Shown here in pieces: positions 61,492-64,000 of a DNA stretch of 64,000 bases (the stretch's first letter is position 1; every line of letters begins with the position of its first letter). This stretch comes from Lysobacter soli (lineage in GTDB: Bacteria > Pseudomonadota > Gammaproteobacteria > Xanthomonadales > Xanthomonadaceae). Location of the stretch: positions 682,001 through 746,000 of the forward strand of contig NZ_QTJR01000001.1 of assembly GCF_003382285.1 (NCBI RefSeq), read 5' to 3'. Both the position numbers and the translations under genes were made by a program. The notes under the pieces were generated by a model. The model saw only the letters and a list, made by a program, of their open reading frames with translations. It was not told the DNA's origin and ran no database searches.

Positions 61492-62955
61492 TCACTTCTT
61501 GAACAACGACATGAACTGCGTGATCGGCATCGCGTCGAATCCGCCCGGCGAGGACGCCAGCGTCATCAACGTTCGCACTTGTATTTCAGGGAGTTTCGAC
61601 GCGATCGCGCTTTCAAACTTCTTCATCAGGACAGCCATCCCCTCGTCGCGTCGACGACGATGGCCGATCGGATAGTCGATCGAAACCTTCGGTGTCGATG
61701 CGCCGTCCTTGAAATGCACCTGGACGCTATTGCCGATATACCGTTTGTCGGGATCGAAGTACTCCTGGGTAAACCGGGGGTTTTCCATCACCACGGTGCG
61801 CCCGCGCAGCAGGTCGATGCGCGGATCGGCGGCCACGGCGTCGGTGTAGTCCTGCGCGGTCAAACGGCCAAACAGCAGCGGCACGGCCACCATGTACTGG
61901 ATGCAGTGGTCGCGGTCGGCGTAGTTCGCCAGCGGCCCGGTCTTGTCGATGATGCGCAGCGCGGCCTGCTGGGTTTCGATGACGATCCGCTCGACCGATT
62001 CGCCCCCGTCCCGCCCGATCCTCGGGGCTACCAGCGGATGCAGCTGCATCGCGCACTCCACCGCGGTCTGCGCATGGAATTCGGCGGGATAGCTGATCTT
62101 GAACAGCACGTTCTCCATGACGTAGCTGCCGAAGTCGCGTTCGAACTCGAAGGGCTTTCCGTCGAAGGCGACGTCGTAGAACCCCCACGTGGGCGCGGTG
62201 AGCGCACTCGGATATCCGAGGACGCCCTTCATCGCGTTGAGCGCATGGATCACCGCGCGCCGGCACGCGTCGCCGGCGGCCCAGCTCTTGCGCGGCCCGG
62301 TGTTGGGCGCGTGCCGGTACGTGCGCAGCGCGCCGTTGTCGATCCAGCTGTGCGAGATCGCGGTGACGACCTGATCGCGACTGCCGCCCAACATCGCCGT
62401 CGCCACGGCGGTGGACGCCAGCCGCACGAGGATCACGTGGTCGAGCCCGACGCGGTTGAATGCATTCTTCAGGGCGTAGCAGCCCTGGATCTCGTGCGCC
62501 TTGATCGCCCAGCCGAGCACGTCGCGCACGGTCATCGGCGCCCGGCCCTGCGCGATCGCCTGCTGGCCGAGGTAATCGGCGACGGCGAGGATCGCGCCGA
62601 GGTTGTCGGACGGATGGCCCCATTCGGCGGCGAGCCAGGTGTCGTTGAAATCGAGCCAGCGGATCTGCGTGCCGATGTTGTAGGCGGCCTGCGCGGGATC
62701 CAGTTCGAACGCGGTGTACGGCACGCGCGCGCCGCCGCGAAGTTCCGCACCGGGCACGAGCGGCCCGAGGTGGTTGACGCATTGCTCGTGATCCATCGCC
62801 AGCGCAGCGCACGCCAGCGAATCCAGCAGCATGAAGCGCGCGGTCTCGTAGGCTTCGCGCGAACCCACGTCGGATCGCACGACGTAATCGGCCACCCGCG
62901 TCATCGCCTCGTCGGGTGGCGGACGGACGGCGGATCGGACCTGGGCGAGGCTCAT
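61492..62955 (-). CDS. prpD: MmgE/PrpD family protein, probable 2-methylcitrate dehydratase
   Basis: A 487-residue enzyme, close to the 483 of E. coli PrpD. TRVADYVVRSDVGSREAYETARFMLLDSLACAALA, GTQIRWLDFNDTWLAAEWGHPSDNLGAILAVADY and IHALNAMKGVLGYPSALTAPTWGFYDV are PrpD-type segments. It dehydrates 2-methylcitrate in propionate breakdown. The usual partners prpB, prpC and acnD are not beside it in the window, so a MmgE-like role is possible. An in-frame ATG four codons upstream (62967) is an alternative start. Confidence 0.88.
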   Translation of the reverse strand: MSLAQVRSAVRPPPDEAMTRVADYVVRSDVGSREAYETARFMLLDSLACAALAMDHEQCVNHLGPLVPGAELRGGARVPYTAFELDPAQAAYNIGTQIRWLDFNDTWLAAEWGHPSDNLGAILAVADYLGQQAIAQGRAPMTVRDVLGWAIKAHEIQGCYALKNAFNRVGLDHVILVRLASTAVATAMLGGSRDQVVTAISHSWIDNGALRTYRHAPNTGPRKSWAAGDACRRAVIHALNAMKGVLGYPSALTAPTWGFYDVAFDGKPFEFERDFGSYVMENVLFKISYPAEFHAQTAVECAMQLHPLVAPRIGRDGGESVERIVIETQQAALRIIDKTGPLANYADRDHCIQYMVAVPLLFGRLTAQDYTDAVAADPRIDLLRGRTVVMENPRFTQEYFDPDKRYIGNSVQVHFKDGASTPKVSIDYPIGHRRRRDEGMAVLMKKFESAIASKLPEIQVRTLMTLASSPGGFDAMPITQFMSLFKK

Positions 62956-63097
62956 GCGCGGCTCCATGCGACGACCACGACGAAGGCGCCCATCGTCGTC
63001 CACACCGCGCGCGCCCGCCGTGAACAGTCCATGCGCGAAACGGACCGGGCCGCCGCGCGTGCTTGGAAATCGGGCGAATCGGGCTCAATTTGTGAAC

Positions 63098-63889
63098 ATG
63101 GACGCTCCCATTCGCCTGCCCAGCCTCTTCCTCTCCCACGGTTCGCCGATGCTCGCCGTGCAGGATTCGCCCGCCGGCCGCTTCCTCGACGGCCTCGGCA
63201 CATCGTTGCCATGGCCGAAGGCGATCGTCGTCGCCTCCGCGCATTTCACGACCGCCCAGCCGATGGTCGGCGCGGCCGTCGCACCCGACACCGTGCACGA
63301 CTTCGGCGGTTTCCCGCCCGAACTGTACGAACTGCGGTATCCCGCGCCGGGTGCGCCCGACCTTGCGGCGTCGATCGCCCAGCGCCTGTCGGATGCCGGA
63401 CTTCCCGCGCGTGTTCGCGAGGGCCACGGACTCGACCATGGCGTGTGGGTGCCGCTGCGACGCATGTACCCGCAGGCCGATATTCCGGTGGTGCCGCTGT
63501 CGGTGATGCCGCATGGCGACGCCGCGCAACACGTCGCGCTTGGACGCGCGCTCGCACCGCTGCGCGACGAAGGCGTGCTCGTGATCGGTTCCGGTGGTTT
63601 CGTGCACAACCTGGGCGAACTGGACTGGCGCCACGCCGATGCGCCGCTCACGCCGTGGGCGGACGAATTCGCGCAGTGGATGCGCGCGAAGCTCGAGGCG
63701 CGCGATATCGACGCGTTGATCGACTGGCAGTCGCAGGCGCCGCACGCACGACGCGCGCATCCGACGGTGGAGCACCTGATGCCGCTGTTCGTTGCGCTCG
63801 GCGCGGGTGGCGAGGATGCGGGCGTGCGGACGCTGCATCGTTCGCATGAGTTCGGATCGCTCGCGCTGGATGCGTTTGCGTTTGAGTGA
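63098..63889 (+). CDS. Class III extradiol dioxygenase, 4,5-DOPA dioxygenase-like (YgiD/LigB)
   Basis: A 263-residue cytoplasmic metalloenzyme: LFLSHGSPMLAVQDSP, IVVASAHFTT, GLDHGVWVPLRRMYPQADIPVVPLS, GSGGFVHNLGELDW and the ending HRSHEFGSLALDAFAFE. The histidines in SHGSP, SAHF and LDHGVW are the metal ligands of the YgiD/DODA group, which opens catechol rings such as L-DOPA. The natural substrate in bacteria is not settled. It is divergent from prpD with 142 bases between; a GTG two codons upstream could also start it. Confidence 0.9.
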   Translation: MDAPIRLPSLFLSHGSPMLAVQDSPAGRFLDGLGTSLPWPKAIVVASAHFTTAQPMVGAAVAPDTVHDFGGFPPELYELRYPAPGAPDLAASIAQRLSDAGLPARVREGHGLDHGVWVPLRRMYPQADIPVVPLSVMPHGDAAQHVALGRALAPLRDEGVLVIGSGGFVHNLGELDWRHADAPLTPWADEFAQWMRAKLEARDIDALIDWQSQAPHARRAHPTVEHLMPLFVALGAGGEDAGVRTLHRSHEFGSLALDAFAFE

Positions 63890-63914
63890 GCGACTTCCCG
63901 CGCTGGCCTTGAAT

Positions 63915-63960
63915 CCCTTCTCCCGCGTGCGGGAGAAGGTGCCCGCAGGGCGGATGAGGG
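63915..63960. repeat. Palindromic repeat CCTTCTCCCGC/GCGGGAGAAGG
   Basis: An 11-bp perfect stem with a two-base loop (63916-63939) followed by GTGCCCGCAGGGCGGATGAGGG, 25 bases after the dioxygenase stop. It belongs to the same loose family as the hairpin after lpxH (40644) and may end transcription. The last 40 bases of the window show nothing else. Confidence 0.75.
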
Positions 63961-64000
63961 AAAACGGAGCGTCACCTGCAAACGCGCTATGAATCACTGC

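Overview
The window is very GC-rich double-stranded bacterial DNA with almost wall-to-wall protein genes and only one gap over 300 bases (9308-9797). Gene content points to the Xanthomonadaceae/Lysobacteraceae, most like Lysobacter, Luteimonas or Stenotrophomonas: an L1-type class B3 metallo-beta-lactamase, tandem S46 dipeptidyl-peptidases, a HutF-type histidine pathway, an Ada-AlkA fusion, a THX ribosomal protein with a lysine/alanine tail, and the short GC-rich palindromic repeats common between genes in this family. The genus is an inference from protein resemblance. I see no rRNA, tRNA, CRISPR array, phage or insertion sequence, and the gene set looks chromosomal.

Layout. 1-5.1 kb: slyD (cut by the window edge), two tandem NlpC/P60 hydrolases, a thioesterase/FMN-reductase pair, a small membrane protein, the L1-like beta-lactamase and a Nudix hydrolase. 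5.1-9.3 kb: lipoprotein, acetyltransferase, dicarboxylate symporter, PhoA-type alkaline phosphatase. 9.3-9.8 kb: a hexanucleotide microsatellite joined to a mosaic palindromic repeat. 9.8-20.5 kb: secreted and envelope enzymes (ClpP-like lipoprotein, DUF885 protein, sugar dehydrogenase, Tat-exported hydrolase with a divergent XRE regulator and a clear candidate operator, dihaem cytochrome c), then a MATE/GNAT pair. 20.6-32.1 kb: hutU with a divergent TetR gene, small secreted proteins, a nucleotide pyrophosphatase, the Ada-AlkA/Ogt repair operon, hutF and hutI head to head, and a dipeptidase. 32.1-38.4 kb: THX, a MerC-like protein and a ZnuD-like TonB receptor sharing a Zur-type operator, a marR-MFS-cupin operon, and zur itself. 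38.4-48.3 kb: gltX/lpxH, then folC-dedD-cvpA-purF-rraB-DUF455, then small enzymes. 48.5-55.5 kb: two S46 peptidases and the tdh-kbl threonine operon. 55.5-64 kb: two related small secreted proteins flanking a pseudouridine synthase, three tandem OmpA-family porins, prpD and a DOPA-dioxygenase-like gene.

How the genes fit together. Zinc: the window holds both the regulator (zur) and a divergent promoter with a near-consensus Zur box serving a His-rich TonB receptor and a MerC-like membrane protein. Amino acid use: S46 peptidases, a membrane dipeptidase, DUF885, tdh-kbl and hutU/hutF/hutI fit growth on protein and peptides. Envelope: lpxH, three OmpA proteins, two NlpC/P60 hydrolases and DedD. 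DNA repair: Ada-AlkA plus Ogt for alkylation, Nudix for oxidised nucleotides.

Regulation visible by eye: many genes show a TANNNT-like -10 box only 6-8 bases before the start codon, which suggests leaderless transcripts (lpxH, folC, the phosphodiesterase, ada-alkA, hutI, the XRE gene). Several gene pairs overlap as ATGA or GTGA. Calls rest on reading motifs in translated sequence; no database search was run.
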